Notes: generated by a model from the sequence alone, not told the origin. A DNA stretch of 64,000 nucleotides from Ilex aquifolium (GCA_951799425.1 OX637402.1:21465844-21529843); one strand, 5' to 3'; shown: positions 1 through 12,413, counted from the first letter of the stretch. A program made the numbers and translations.

Positions 1-463
1 TTCAACATCTAAACCTTAATATAGGCTTAATCCAAAGACTGGTGAGTACAAATACTTGTGGAAGACTTGAATCACTCTAGCATACTGCTACTTATTTCAA
101 AACATACTTTTTGCAGCTCTGTATTATTAAACATACTTATGAAAGAATTAGAATGCAAGTAGTGGTCAAACTAGGATCCCCTTTTTCTACATTATGCACC
201 ATCCATTCTCCATTTGCAAAATAGAAGATTATCTTGAAGAAACACAAAAGTTAGATATAAGATAGCTTACATACATGGTGTCAAAACAGGTCCCACAAAT
301 AATGATAGGATTAAATGTTCACATCAATCTACCTCATAATACTGCAAAATACCCATTAGAAATGTTTGGACGCCATATATTGACAATAACTGTGTACTAA
401 GAATCAACAAAATATAGAGGAACAGGCTTCAGTTTTTTGTTAAAGAAATATAAATAACCTTAC

Positions 464-3400
464 CTTTTCTTTACGTTATCAGATGACATGTTTCTGTTTA
501 CTCCTAAAACATCATATGGACTATCAGCCTCAACTCCCATTATTCTTGTAACCTGACCAAATAAAATAAACAAGCTCATAAGTTATTAGTCATGATAAGT
601 AATTCAGTCACAATAAAGTTCACAAGCTCATAACTAGGAACCTCTTCAAAACGCTCAGCTTCGTTTGCTGATTCAGCTTCTTTAACCATCGCAGGAGGTG
701 GAGGTCCTATAAATAGTTCTGTGTCTTCTTCGAACTCAGCCTCTCTATATATATTCAATCACCAAATGTTAACATAGCAATCATATTAAGTAGAAGGTAT
801 ATTTGGATAACAAAAGCACCATATACGAAGCAAATACTGATATATATCCACATCAACTGTTTTGTATAAAAAAAGGGATTTGCATATATACTTTGCAACA
901 GTGAATATAATTTGCAAATACCTTAGTTCGGCCTCCGCTTCTGTTAATTTGGCTGCTGCAGCAAGTAACTCAGCAGACGGCATTTCTGGTCCAATCATCC
1001 TGGCCAATGCAATGAATTGAGAAACATTAAACTCTAATTCTTAAATAATCAGATGATTGCATCACCAATGATAGATAGTACATGGTCTGGAACTCCAAAA
1101 TAGTTCAAATCAAGCACAAGTTCACCTTCAGGTTCAGACTGAAATGCCTATTTGATCAATGACTATTCAGTTTCTCATAAGCAACAGCATTTTGAGTTCT
1201 AAAGAACATGCAATCTTTATTCTTCCAGAAAGTACAATGCCAGTAAGTCCATTTAACTCATTCTTCTTGGTTGTAATTGGAGAATTATAAATGCTTTCCA
1301 AGGATATCAGAACACACTTAATAGACAATGTTAATCCTCTCCGCCAAATGTAATCTCCCATCCCACATGATGTGAGTAATTTCCTCAAAAAATCCCTATG
1401 GATAGCCCCAAGGAGAGACTTGAACTAAGTAGCTCCAGCTTCTTGAAGTGGGCTTATGGCTGTCTTGACTACTCCTTGGTAACTTTAACAGACTGACTTT
1501 CACAATGATCAAATGTCTCTGAATATTGTAATAAATCAAAACCAAACTCCTGATGTTCCAAGCAAAGTCAGGAAATGAAAGCGTGCATAGAAACGAAAAG
1601 ACAGTTAATCGTACTTATGGAAAATGTCAACTATGCTTAACAGTAACTAAAAATGGTGATAGGCAGCTTATTCATGCCTTGATAAACAGAAATATTGGGG
1701 AAAGCCTTCCCCTGGAGAACATGGATCAGTGTTCTCTAGCGTATGTGCACGTGTGCGCGTATTCCCAAAGGGAGAGGGTGCGCCTTGATACAACAGAGAG
1801 GTTACTCCATTGTAACTTGACATGGATTCGAATCATGGAAACGGAGACTAAAAACATCTCTCTCTCCAAACTCTGCAATAGTAGGAGCCTCATGCAATGA
1901 ACTAACCACCGAGAGAGCAAATGTTTTTTAGGGTAATCTGAGAGATCATTAATATTGCTTCAGATTAGTGGATGTATTCATCAGTGATCTCTTTATTAGA
2001 TAAAAATATTACATTGGTTGAAGTAATGTAGCATCTTGTACTTAATTCAATTCCAGTTTCAATGATTAACTCTTAACATATTGTCCTATTTCAGACATTT
2101 GATTGTATCTGGTTTCTATACTGAACCAACCTTGACAGCATACATGAGAAAGACTTTAATTATATGAAACAGCATAATTGTTAACGGAATCAAGGACTTT
2201 AGATCACCAAACATAGAGATATTTAATTACCTCTTACTAGGAGCAGTAACATCTTCTTTTGGACCTGGTGTCGTCAAATTAGAGTCAACAGGCACTTGCC
2301 TGCAGTCCATATCTGGTGGAACTGAACGCATGTCATTTTGTGATACAGAAGAATCAAGTTGTTGCCGTTGAGGTTCTGTACTAGAACAAATGATGGGTCC
2401 AATGATCTCCAAAGTAGGACAAACTTTTGAAGGCAATAAAAAGACATTATCGCCATTTTCCTTTAGCTTCAATGATAGGAACAACTTTCTCAGATGCTTA
2501 ACCAAAGATCTTTCAGATAATCCACTAATATCAACAGCTTGTCCGTCATCAATCATTTGGAGAAGCTAACCAAAAAACATTGGTTTCGAGAAAGAATCAG
2601 TATTGCCCCATGATATATAAAAACTTTGTCATACACATATTGCAAAGGCAGAATTGACATATAAATGTAGAAATTGGAAAAATAAGCTAACAGTACATAA
2701 ATTTCTAAAATCACAGATTTGGATATGCATCCTTAAAAGGACTGGTTAAGTTATACGTCTGGTTGAATATGTGCAAAATCTATGTTCAAGCTTTAGCCCA
2801 CACGTATAGTTGGCACAAGTCACTATTTCCATGCAAAAGATAAAACCTAGTAAATATTAAACAATTTGTTACATGAATCAGCATTAAAGGGAGAAAACAA
2901 ATAAGGAAAATAACTACTACGCAGAAGACATAAATAAATAAGAACTGCAAAATAACAACTTTACAAGCAACTTCTAGCTGTCAAATACCACTTCAGTAAG
3001 TGTATATATACAATTCAAAGACTGAGAACGTCTAAATTGTTATCCCAATGACGTGAAAGGTATGTCAAGAAAAGCTAAATATTATCAATTGGTGTTTTTG
3101 ATTGTGTCTAGATTCCTTACATTAATTGTTTAAGCTCACTATCTATTTGTCTTAGGTTTGGTTAACTATTGTTATTCTTGTTTCTTGAATTAGTTTAGTT
3201 TCAAGTACAACTCCATTGAACAAAACTTAGTCTGACACTGTGTGGTCGGTACAGTGATCCTTCGTCCAAGTCAACTCTTTGTGAAGCCATATGTCCTTAT
3301 GTATCAGTATTAGTGGCAACCATGTCCTTTCTCCCAATTTCAACCTATGTTATTTGGCCTTCTTCTATCTAATAGCCTAGTTTCTTTGAAGTTAAAAAGA

Positions 3401-4922
3401 TCCTTTTAAGCAAGGATTTTATAAAGTTTACAACATAAATATTAGGTTAAATATGTTTTCCTAAGGGAAAAAGTATTGTCGAGGCAATTCAACAACTTCA
3501 TGAATAAGAATGTGCTAAAAAATTCTAGAGTCTTCCAATGGTGAAACTTCATTGATTTGTTCCGGCGAATGACTAGAAGGTCGTTATCTATAATATAAAA
3601 CAGGAAGGGTTTCAATAAACATATCTGACAGTCTCAAATAGATTCATCCAACGGCCACCAACATCCCTCTTAAATTTTCACCGTGCCTTCAGGCACGGGT
3701 TACCCCTAGTAAAATTCTAAGGGAAATCTTCTCCTTTTCTTCCTTTTTTTTATTCTTTGTTCTGGTTCATTATTCATCTTCATCTAATTAGTAATTTCAA
3801 TAGTAATAATGCTATTTACCAACAATTAAGCCCTCATTAATTCTACTTTTATACGATAACCTTTAATCACCAGCCTTATCCTATCATACTTTCATTGAGA
3901 AATTCTAATAAACTTTTTCCTCATATATCTATATCAAAATTAACTTAAATCCAAGCACTTTAATCCTGTTCGATCCAAAAGCCCTATCATGTCTTCTCAA
4001 GCATAAAATGGAAATCTACAATCAGACACAACCTCCCCCCTTTCTCTATTCGAGCACAAGTGACCCTATTTGTCTACTCCAGTCTTCATGTGACATCATG
4101 CAGATATATATACAAGATGCAAACTCAATGACCTTTATCATTTCCAATGACCACGGCATTCTGCATATAGCATAGTTGTAAAGGCCCACTTTTATTAAGC
4201 CTCCAGTTTTTTAGAAGCATCACAATTTGCAGCCATATACTCTACAAAACCTTAAAATCTAAGGCACTTACACAGGCCTCGCATCATTACTTTGTGCAAT
4301 ATTACAAAACACAAGATCTGTACTAAGTCCACCTCTTCCAACAAAATCGAGAGAAACCAATCTGGGCAATAATCATTGTTGACCGTCCAATCTATTCGGA
4401 GACCCGGTACCTAAGAAGCTGAGTATTCTATCAAATTTCCAATGTTTGCATAATCTTGCATAACACAAAAATAAAGTTAATTATCCCAAAAAAAGTAGAT
4501 TTCTAAAAATGTACCTGTTCCAAATCACCGGAAACACCAGGGAACTCCTTCAATATATATCTTGCCACAGCCTCCGGATCCTCCCGCTCTCTCCGGGGCC
4601 CCGAATTGTCACCATCCGAATACTTGGACTCGGTCTCCGATCCTGATCGCGATTCCGAAACCTTCTTCCCTTCCCGCTTCAATCTTCGCTTTCTCTTTCT
4701 CTCTTCATCCTTTATCTCTCTCCTCCTCCTGTCTCTTCTTTTATCTTTCTCTCTCCTCGAACTTTTATCACTGCTGCTACGGTGTCGCCTGTGGCTTCGT
4801 TTGTGTCGTTTTGAAGAGGCTTCAACTTCGTCCGAGTATGATGAATCTGAAGAAGAAGAAGAAGTTGGGTGGTCCAATTGTCTTTTGCTTTTCTTGGTTT
4901 TACTCGAATGGTCTCCTCCCAT
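464..4922 (-). CDS. DnaJ-domain protein with basic, serine-rich N-terminus (3' end beyond window)
   Basis: Visible coding exons, in transcript order, are 4515-4922, 2231-2565, 922-999, 642-744 and 464-552. They join in frame at GT-AG junctions and give 337 residues. Residues 1-110 hold a serine-rich tract and a long Arg/Lys/Glu tract (RRDRRRREIKDEERKRKRR), which looks like a nuclear localisation region. Exon 2 encodes a conserved IDDGQAVDISGLSE stretch. Exons 3-4 encode MIGPEMPSAELLAAAAKLTE and an acidic run followed by FIGPPPPAMVKEAESANEAE. Exon 5 ends in SPYDVLGVNRNMSSDNVKK, the first helix region of a J domain. The HPD motif is not visible and should lie in the next exon, left of base 1. 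J-domain proteins stimulate Hsp70 ATPase; the basic arm suggests a nuclear, possibly RNA-processing, setting (inference). The start is the first ATG of exon 1. A 123-bp Helitron lies in its first coding intron. Confidence 0.88.
3587..3709 (+). mobile_element. Miniature non-autonomous Helitron, 123 bp, intact termini
   Basis: It starts with TC (TCTATAATATAAAAC) after an A. It ends with a hairpin, CGTGCC-TTCA-GGCACG, followed about 10 bases later by CTAG and a flanking T. These are the Helitron hallmarks: 5' TC, 3' hairpin plus CTRR, and insertion between A and T with no target-site duplication. Related copies occur at 5942, 24328-34095 and 39290. It lies in the first coding intron of the DnaJ gene. 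It has no coding capacity. Confidence 0.85.
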
Positions 4923-5537
4923 GGATTTTGATTCCGATTACAGAACCTTTCTGCGGAAGAAATTGAAATCTTTGATCAAATCAATTCCACCACAGTAGCT
5001 TAGAATCCCTAATGGTGAATTTCATGTTTGAATTTTTACCACTCCTGGGTTCTTGAGCAAACTGTATCAAGAGAACAATGTGCAGAACGTTGCATACAAA
5101 AGAAAAGGGTAAACTGCACCATTTATACGACACACACAACACACCCTCAAGTCACAACAGAATAGAAAACCCACGCAGAAGCACACCAGATACTGTGTTT
5201 CTACCTCCAATTCACTCTCTTTCGGAATAAAATACACCAAACCCATCAACTCAGAGTCACGTGTACACAGCACATTCACATACACTCCCTTTCCAACTCT
5301 CTCTCTCTCTCTCTTTATGCACACAACACACACCACATAGCAAAATAACCATTCAAACCAATTCCGTGAGAACCAGCAAGATCCAATTCAACCAACCACA
5401 ATCAAAAATTCAAAACTCACAATTCAAAATCTAATCATAAAATTGAAATAAAAAACCAAAATCGAAATCAAAACTTGACATCAAAATTATACCAACAATC
5501 TGAATCAAAATTAACATTAAAATTAAATCTGACTTAC

Positions 5538-5830
5538 TAGAGCTGGGTAGTGTGATCAGAGAGTGGAGTCTGCTTGGTGGAAGTGGAAGCTGGAGGCAGC
5601 ATGGGAGCGGGTCATGGTGCCGCGCCGTCCGAGAGACAGAGAGAGAGAGAGAGTCGTACAAACAAGATGAAGGGGTGGGGTGGGGTTGGATGAATGGAGG
5701 CGTGGTGGAGGTGGAGGGTGTTGGAAAGGGATTAGGGGTGAGAAGAGGGTGGGGGTGGGGGTGGTGCGTAAGTTGAGAGAGGGGGAGGGAGAGGGAGAGA
5801 TTTGGGAGAGGGAGACTTGTCTAGTTATCT
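5538..5830 (-). promoter_or_regulatory. Probable 5' UTR exon and pyrimidine-rich promoter of the DnaJ gene
   Basis: Read on the minus strand, about 5560-5830 is a long pyrimidine-rich tract (CTCTCCC and CACCCCC runs), typical of plant core-promoter Y-patches and 5' UTRs. It is followed by a strong donor, TCTA|GTAAGTC, with the intron beginning at 5537. An acceptor candidate lies near 5000-5010, just upstream of the ATG at 4922. The UTR intron and the transcription start are inferred. The short ORFs in this tract are low-complexity and are not counted as genes. Confidence 0.4.
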
Positions 5831-5941
5831 ATGAAATTATATTGTTATATTTATTACACAGTGTTGACCCCGCACGTCTGTGTAAAATTGAAATATATCA
5901 ATTTATTCTTATAATTAAAGTAAAATTAAGCTAAATTTATA

Positions 5942-6070
5942 TCTATAATATAGAATATGACAAACTTCAATAAGTCAATCCAACAATCTCAAATAGACTC
6001 ATTCGGCAACCAACATCCTTCTCAAAACCATTCACATTATACCGTACATTCAGACACGGATTACCCCTAA
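5942..6070 (+). mobile_element. Miniature Helitron, decayed copy
   Basis: This is the same family as the 123-bp element at 3587. It begins TCTATAATATAGAAT after an A, has the same internal words (caatctcaaatagactcatt), and ends TTACCCCTAA followed by T. The 3' hairpin has lost two pairings (CGTACATTCAGACACG), so it is older or less constrained. Confidence 0.75.
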
Positions 6071-6734
6071 TTTAAAATTAAAATTATGTCTTATTAGATG
6101 AATTTAGAATAATAAATTAAAATAAAAATATGCATCAATTCAACTTTGGCAAGTCTGTAATAAAGTAAAAAATATGATACATATATATATCCTTTCATCT
6201 AGTATTGAAATTCAACTATAAATAAAAATTATTAAACGTCTCTAAAAGTAGAGGAAGACCATTCACATTATAACGTATTTGGGCATCACTACTATCAGAT
6301 AAAGTAAAAAAAAAAAAAACAATAAGGTTACCGTACCTCAAGTGTAGTGGTGAATGTAGATGGTACTGTTACAGTTGTACATAGCATTTTCTTTTTTTTT
6401 ATTCATATGAAAAAAAAAAGTAAACAGAAAAAGAAAAGAGAAGCAAAGAATTTCACCTTATATGGTAGGCAATTGGGCTTGGCCTTGGCCTTGGGCCCAA
6501 TCTGTGGATTAAATCCAAATCATTCAGACTTAATTCAAGGTCTCAGTCCAGTTCAAAATTCAAAAGTTTAGGAAAGGTCAACACACATAAAGAGTGATCA
6601 TCGGGATAGCTAGTGTCTACGCTCAATTATAGCTATTATCCCCGAAAAATTAGTAACTTGACATTCACGACACTGCCACAATTAGAGCTCTGTACTTATA
6701 AATTGTAAACAGGTACACATACTACACCTTGAGT

Positions 6735-6736
<2 letters not shown>

Positions 6737-6783
<47 letters not shown>
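6737..6783 (+). repeat. (CT)n microsatellite
   Basis: About 23 uninterrupted CT units. The length is likely polymorphic. Confidence 0.95.
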
Positions 6784-6786
<3 letters not shown>

Positions 6787-7054
6787 CCCTGCTACTTTGT
6801 GCTCTCATATTAATAGAATTATTCGGCCACCGTTGTCGCCTTCAGTAGTCAGGTCACTCAGACCTAACCACTCAATCTTTGTCTCATATTATTAATTGTT
6901 TCATTAATTGTCTTACACCACATACTCGACTGATTTAATCGTGCATAATCAACTTTTTACATCATCATAATAAATTAGTGAAATAATTAATTGTGTGTAG
7001 ATCAAATGCCACCAGTTTTCAATATTGGTTATTAAAAACATTTTTTTTTGTTTT

Positions 7055-7089
7055 GGGGGGGAGGGGGGGGGGGGGGGAGGGGGAGGGAG
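7055..7089 (+). repeat. Poly-G tract
   Basis: A run of G broken only by single A residues, after a poly-T and TTTTG stretch. It could form G-quadruplexes. It is also a place where sequencing length errors are likely. Confidence 0.85.
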
Positions 7090-7321
7090 ACTTGTACTTT
7101 TAATCTCAAGAAGGCAAAACTTTTACAAGATAAGGAATACCATTAGACCAAAGACCCATTGGTAATTGAAAACAACTTAGTTCATGCAAATAGGCAGTAA
7201 GTGAGACTGAGAAGAAAATAAAACATAAACGATGATAGAAAAATTGGCTGTGAATGTTTACATATAAATGGTGGAGAGAAACAGATATGGTACCTATGTG
7301 AAAAAAAAAAAAAAATATTTT

Positions 7322-8309
7322 GAGTAAGTTTCATTGACATTCCCTTGAGATTGGTCTAATTATAGGACACCCCTATAATTTTTAAAATGTCACTGTCAGA
7401 TCATGTTGGTTAACAGGCTACACATAGATTGTAATTTTACTGAATTATCATTCAAGCTTCAACCCTGTTGTTTACCCTTTAATTCCCTATAGTTTCTCAA
7501 TTACCCTACACACACCCCAATTTAATTTCATCAAATTAACATCAAATTGAACTTTAATTTCATCAAATTGAGATTTAATTTTATTAATTCAAATATTAAT
7601 ATTATGATACTAACACAAATTTTATTAATTAAACACCAAATTAATATTTAATTTCATCAATTTTATCAAATTAATATTTTAAAATTTCATTTTGTCAAAT
7701 TAACATTCAATTTATTTAATTTCGAATTTATTTTCATCAAATTAACATCAAATTGATATTTAATTTTATTAATTCAAGTATTAATTTTATCACACTAACA
7801 CTAATTTTATCAATTTAACACCAAATTAATATATAATTTCATCAAATTCATATTCAATTTCATCAAATTAATATTTTAAAATTAATATTTTAATTAATAA
7901 AATTGAAGCTCAATTTGATGAAACTAAATTCTAAATTAAATAAATTGAATGTTAATTTGATAAAATTAAATTTTAAAATATTAATTTGATGAAATTAAAT
8001 ATTAATTTAGTGTTAAATTGATGAAATTAATTTTAGTGTGATGAAATTAATACTTGAATTAATGAAATTAAATGTCAATTTGATTAAAAAAAATTGAAGA
8101 GTCAACTTGAGGGTAAATTTAGTATTTCATTGCAAAAACGCACTTACATGCGTTATTCTATTACATGTCAGTAATGGCAGTGACTGACTGTAGGGGTATT
8201 AGGTAAAAACTGGTGATAAACTAGAAGGGTAAACAGTGACATTTCAGAAACTATAGGAGGTGTCCCTATAATTAGGCCAATCCCGAGGAGGTGTATGTGA
8301 AATTTACCC
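7322..8309. mobile_element. Foldback/MITE-like element with near-palindromic AT-rich interior (~988 bp)
   Basis: The left end (GAGTAAGTTTCATTGACATT... ...TCTAATTATAGGACACCCC) is matched, inverted, by the right end (reverse complement GGGTAAATTTCACATACACC... ...CCTAATTATAGGGACACC) through a shared AAATGTCACTGT about 75 bases in. Inside, the left half is built of words such as TTTCATCAAATTAA. The right half is built of their complements (TTAATTTGATGAAA), so almost the whole unit can fold on itself. It has no coding capacity. The ends resemble non-autonomous MULE-type or foldback elements. The flanking 9-mers (aaatatttt and aaaaattta) are only a weak target-site duplication. Confidence 0.75.
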
Positions 8310-9917
8310 AAAAATTTATTTCATGAAGGTAACATTAATGAAACTGAAGCCTTATTATATTGTAGCAAAACCACTAAGAATTGAAGGCTCGAAGAATAAC
8401 CCAACAAACAAATCCAAGCCTACAAATAAAACAGTGGCATGACAGTTACAGTAGCAACAAACCCACTAATGTAAGACTTTTCAACGCATGGCCAACACAT
8501 TTAGTTGAATGCACCTTTGCACTTCAAGGACATGCTTGGTACGTGAGTTTGGGGGGTTTTGGAACATGGGTTCGGGAATAAACTCCCTTAAATTCATGTT
8601 TGATAACTATGCATTTAGCTCAGAGTTTGAAACTCAGTCCGGTCATGGCCCGGTCATGAAACCCATGGGGGGTGGGTTTCATATGTAGGTTAATGGGTTT
8701 AATATCCAAATGACATTTATACCCCTCATATATCCATACTCGTGTTTGGATTAAATTGGTTAAGGGGTACAATAGTCATTTATATACAAATATATTATCA
8801 TAATAGTCATATATCTCTGCGCATACCAAACATAGATATGGACAACATTAAATGTTGAATCTCATCTTTGGGTTTGTAAGAGTTTGGACAAGACAATCCA
8901 AATCCCTCCCAAAAAATATACCAAACAAACCCCAAGCGTAGCCAAAAATAAAAAAAACACACACTCTGTGAGAGACAGAGAGAGATGGGCTCACAAATGC
9001 ATATGTGCACTTGACCTAACTCCCAAAAAAGAGACATATCTGAAGTTTTAAATGTATGAATAACATCATGTTCTTATCCACAATGGAATGCCATCATCAT
9101 CAACATGTCCTTTATGAATTATGGGATAGAAAAAACTTTGGCACATACAGATGAAGCCCAATAATTAGAAAGAGATGGAACCCCATATTTTTTTGTATTC
9201 CCAATGAAGCTTGTGGCTTGCATGGGAGCACCATGCACTGTGGGAAAAAAGACAATGGAACCGCCATAGAAATATACCAAAGTAAGCAAAAAACAATAAA
9301 CGCAACAAAAAAGAATTCGGGAAGAAAATTATGAAATGGAGTGCAATTAATGGATGAATATCTGTTGTTGAATTGTTGCAAAATCATAGAGAGAGAGAGA
9401 GAGAGATGTAGGCAGACGTAGGTAGTGGGTAAGTGGAATATTTGGTAATGATTGGGTGATTAGTAATAATTAGAAAATGGGAGGGAAGCCATTAGATTGC
9501 ATTTCAGCCAGAATGACATTAAGCTGTGAAAGCCAACTTAGCAATAAATACAACACACATATACATACAACAATTGTATTTGTAGGCTTTATATGTTCTT
9601 TTCCCTTGGTATATGGCTTGATGCCTTATTCTCTTCCCGGCTGCTTCCTCATTTACAAGTTCAAAGTGGCTAAAGAGATATCATGCCCAACTGGCAAAGG
9701 GACCATCTCTCTCTCTCTCTCTCTCTCCCCCCATACACATCCACCAGCCAAAGAATCGACAGCTGTGCACAGACCACGGCAGAAGCATTAAAACTAAAGT
9801 AGAAGAAAGCATCCAAAAAGATTTGTAGCCTTTTTGCTCGAAAGATTTTTACAGCATGTGAACTTGTTGCCGTCTTTACATGTGAATTTCAGAAGATAAA
9901 AAGAAAGAGCAACTGCA
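8310..9917. other. Intergenic upstream of the GASA gene
   Basis: No supported coding gene. It includes a possible old inverted-repeat remnant around 8530-8935, GA/CT runs near 8980, 9395 and 9706-9727, and the distal GASA promoter. Confidence 0.5.
9706..9727 (+). repeat. Short (CT)n microsatellite
   Basis: About 11 CT units, roughly 270 bases upstream of the GASA start codon. Confidence 0.85.
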
Positions 9918-9921
9918 CTTC

Positions 9922-9928
9922 TATAAAA
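9922..9928 (+). promoter_or_regulatory. TATA box of the GASA gene
   Basis: TATAAAA within CTTCTATAAAACCC, 67-73 bases upstream of the ATG. This would place transcription start near 9955 and give a 5' UTR of about 40 bases. No better TATA match is closer to the start codon. Confidence 0.65.
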
Positions 9929-9994
9929 CCCACCTTCCTTGTTCAACCATTTTCAATCAGAAGCCCTCCTAGTTCATATCTCTCTCCATATAAC

Positions 9995-12293
9995 ATGAGG
10001 CTCCTCTCTTTTTTCCTTATCGCCATCCTACTCCTACAGGTACATTTCTAGGATTAATTGCGCTTCTACTGTGATTTTGCAACTCTTGTATCATGATACT
10101 GCACTTGCTTACTTATGTTCTAAATTACCGTTATTTTAATGAAAACGCAGTTCAAAAACGCGCCTTTTTTTAAAACGTGCTTGCAAAATATGATTTGAGT
10201 TTTGCTTGATGAAAATGTGTTTATAAATAAAGCATTTGAATTGAAAAGTGTGGATTTAAACCACACTTTCATGCAACCAACTCTAGTTTCAAAAATAAGT
10301 TAGAAAGTGAAGTATTGAAGAATTAACTGGTTTTTGTTTTCATTTTCAAGGCTTTCACTGAAGCATTATCGGTTGGTAATACCACAGATTTTCTTACGAA
10401 GGTTCGTAATTTTGCCTTCTCTCCATTTTTTCTAAAATGCAAAATTGGTATCAAGGCCAAAACAAGGGTTGTATAATTTAGTGTCTAATAATGAATTGTT
10501 TGTCATGGTGATTAAAAAAAGGATTTGGATTATCTCATGCAAGCATATGTAGAAATTTTTGAGCTGAGTTATACACACCACATGAAGGGTGTCACTTGGT
10601 GTGCACACTCAATGAGAAATTATCGTAACACTAGTTTGTCTGTCTTTCAAGTAAGATTTTTCGGGAAAAAAAAAGTCCGACAAAATTAATAAATGGTAGT
10701 CATTCATCGAAAATATGCAATAGTTTTTTGGTGATGATACAGTACATACACAACTTGACATTGTCACGTGGTGTATATAACTTACTAAAAATTTTCTCAA
10801 ACATATGGACTTTGGGGGTAGAATTACCGGATCCAAAAATTATTTTTCCATCATTTTATCCCATAAAAACGTGATATGTATACGGTGGTGGACATATTAT
10901 TGAGTAAAATTAAGAAAAAAATATATTAAATGACATCTAGATCCATGAATAAATTCAACATGTTCTCTTTTTCCATAAAATAGATCATTTCTTCTTTATT
11001 TATTGAAAGGGAAAAGAAAATTTACTGTAAGTCAATAAAGAAAAAGGAAACAAAGCCAGTAAGTGCTAATTCTGGTGTGTGACTTTTTGGTTCAGGAGGA
11101 AGCAGGAGGGGATGAAGTGGCTCTTGACAAAAAACATCATCCTAAGAAAATTAGTAAGTAAATAGCTTTTCCACCTTTTTTTATCTTTAATTTGTATTGA
11201 TTACACAAACAAAATTAGTTAATTGGTTTTTACCGGGAAGGGAATCAGAATCGCTAAGCGGCTTGTGGGGGATCGAAAATGCTTTCAAATTTGCTATATA
11301 AAAAAACAGTTTGAGATATTCAAATCAAAAGCTCTTAAATAGAAAGTTCTTTATAAAAAAATGTGTTTGAGTAGTCAATAAAAGAAAAACACTTATCTAT
11401 GTCACAATAACTAATATATCTCGGAACGCACACACAAACACCCCTATGCTTATGTGGCGACAACCGGTGGTGGGTGGCGGCGGTGGCAACTGGGATGGAT
11501 AGTGGTGGTAGTAGGTGGTGGCGGTGGGGGAGGGGGGTGGTGGGCAATGGGGGTGATGGTGAGTAGTGATGGCAGCAGTGGTGGGTGGTGGTGGCGACTA
11601 CGGGTAGTAGTGGTGATTGGTAACGGTTAGTAGTGGTGGTGATGCGTGGTGGCCATGATGGGATGGCAGTGGTGGAAATAAATATAAAAATGAAAAGTGT
11701 TTTATGTAAAAGTATTTTAGGGAAGTAAATTTTTTTTACTAGTACTAATTAATTTATTTAATTGGTAAAATTACTTTTGACTTATTCAAAAGTAATTTAA
11801 ATAAGTAGTTCCAAAAATCTATTATTTTTAGTATTCAAAGTAATAAGTTATAGATAGGGGTCTCAATCGTGTTGTGTGGTGTCATTTCTATGTTGTGTCA
11901 CTTTCGATCGTATTATTTTCGTATCGTGTCACTTTCGAGTTTTATATCGTGTTGAATTCATGTTAATGGATAAAATTGACACCTCTAGTTATAGAAACAC
12001 TTTTTTTTAAATCATCCCAAACCCAGACCCTATAAGGACGACACTACCGTCAATTACAATGGTAACTATAAAATTCAAGTAACTATATCTTTCTTTTAAA
12101 TGGTGATACAGATTGCAGCTATGCATGCTCAACGAGGTGCAGGAAGGCATCAAGAAAGAAAGTGTGCACACGAGCATGCAAGACTTGTTGCGCAAGATGC
12201 AACTGCGTCCCACCAGGCACAAACGGCAACAAGAGTGCTTGTCCATGCTATGCCAGTCTAAGGACCCATGGAAATAAGCCCAAGTGCCCTTGA
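9995..12293 (+). CDS. GASA/snakin family cysteine-rich secreted peptide
   Basis: Exons are 9995-10039, 10351-10401, 11096-11153 and 12112-12293, all with GT-AG junctions, giving 111 residues. Residues 1 to about 20 form a hydrophobic signal peptide (MRLLSFFLIAILLLQ, then AFTEA). A short acidic/basic linker precedes the GASA domain, which starts at KINCSYACSTRC. All 12 cysteines are present with family spacing C-X3-C-X3-C-X8-C-X3-C-X2-C-C-X2-C-X-C-X11-C-X-C-X12-C, and the protein ends KCP. The domain is entirely in exon 4; the early exons carry signal and linker, as is usual for the family. GASA peptides are gibberellin-responsive apoplastic peptides involved in growth, redox balance and antimicrobial defence; which of these applies here cannot be told. 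A 133-bp hAT MITE lies in intron 3. Confidence 0.95.
11855..11987. mobile_element. hAT-type MITE, 133 bp, with 8-bp target-site duplication
   Basis: The ends are TAGGGGTCTCAAT and, inverted, TAGAGGTGTCAATTT. The flanks are identical 8-mers, GTTATAGA, at 11847-11854 and 11988-11995. The interior repeats CGTGTCACTTTCG-like words. An 8-bp duplication with short inverted ends fits hAT MITEs. It lies in intron 3 of the GASA gene. Confidence 0.85.
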
Positions 12294-12327
12294 CTAATTC
12301 TACTGAAAATACTATATATAATCTATG

Positions 12328-12369
<42 letters not shown>
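12328..12369 (+). repeat. (GA)n tract in the GASA 3' UTR
   Basis: A GA microsatellite with one AA interruption, 35 bases after the stop codon. It is probably transcribed as part of the 3' UTR. Confidence 0.85.
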
Positions 12370-12376
<7 letters not shown>

Positions 12377-12413
12377 TTACTGGCATTTCTTGTCATGATC
12401 TATCCATCTAGGG

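Larger units (their letters stand above)
6071..7321. other. Intergenic, low-complexity rich
   Basis: No credible gene. It holds A-runs near 6308 and 6410, a (CT)n microsatellite at 6737-6783 and a poly-G tract at 7055-7089. Short ORFs here have no family resemblance. Confidence 0.6.

Noticed and set aside
4562-4998. Plus-strand ORFs over the first DnaJ exon
   Set aside because: They are antisense shadows of the Ser/Arg-rich coding exon; the minus strand has splice sites and family resemblance.
5431-5934. ORFs rich in Gly/Trp or Ser/Leu
   Set aside because: Products of a purine/pyrimidine tract, not conserved-looking.
8523-8935. Possible MITE with GGTANNNNNNTTTGGGGGG-like inverted ends
   Set aside because: The inverse match is patchy and no target-site duplication was found.
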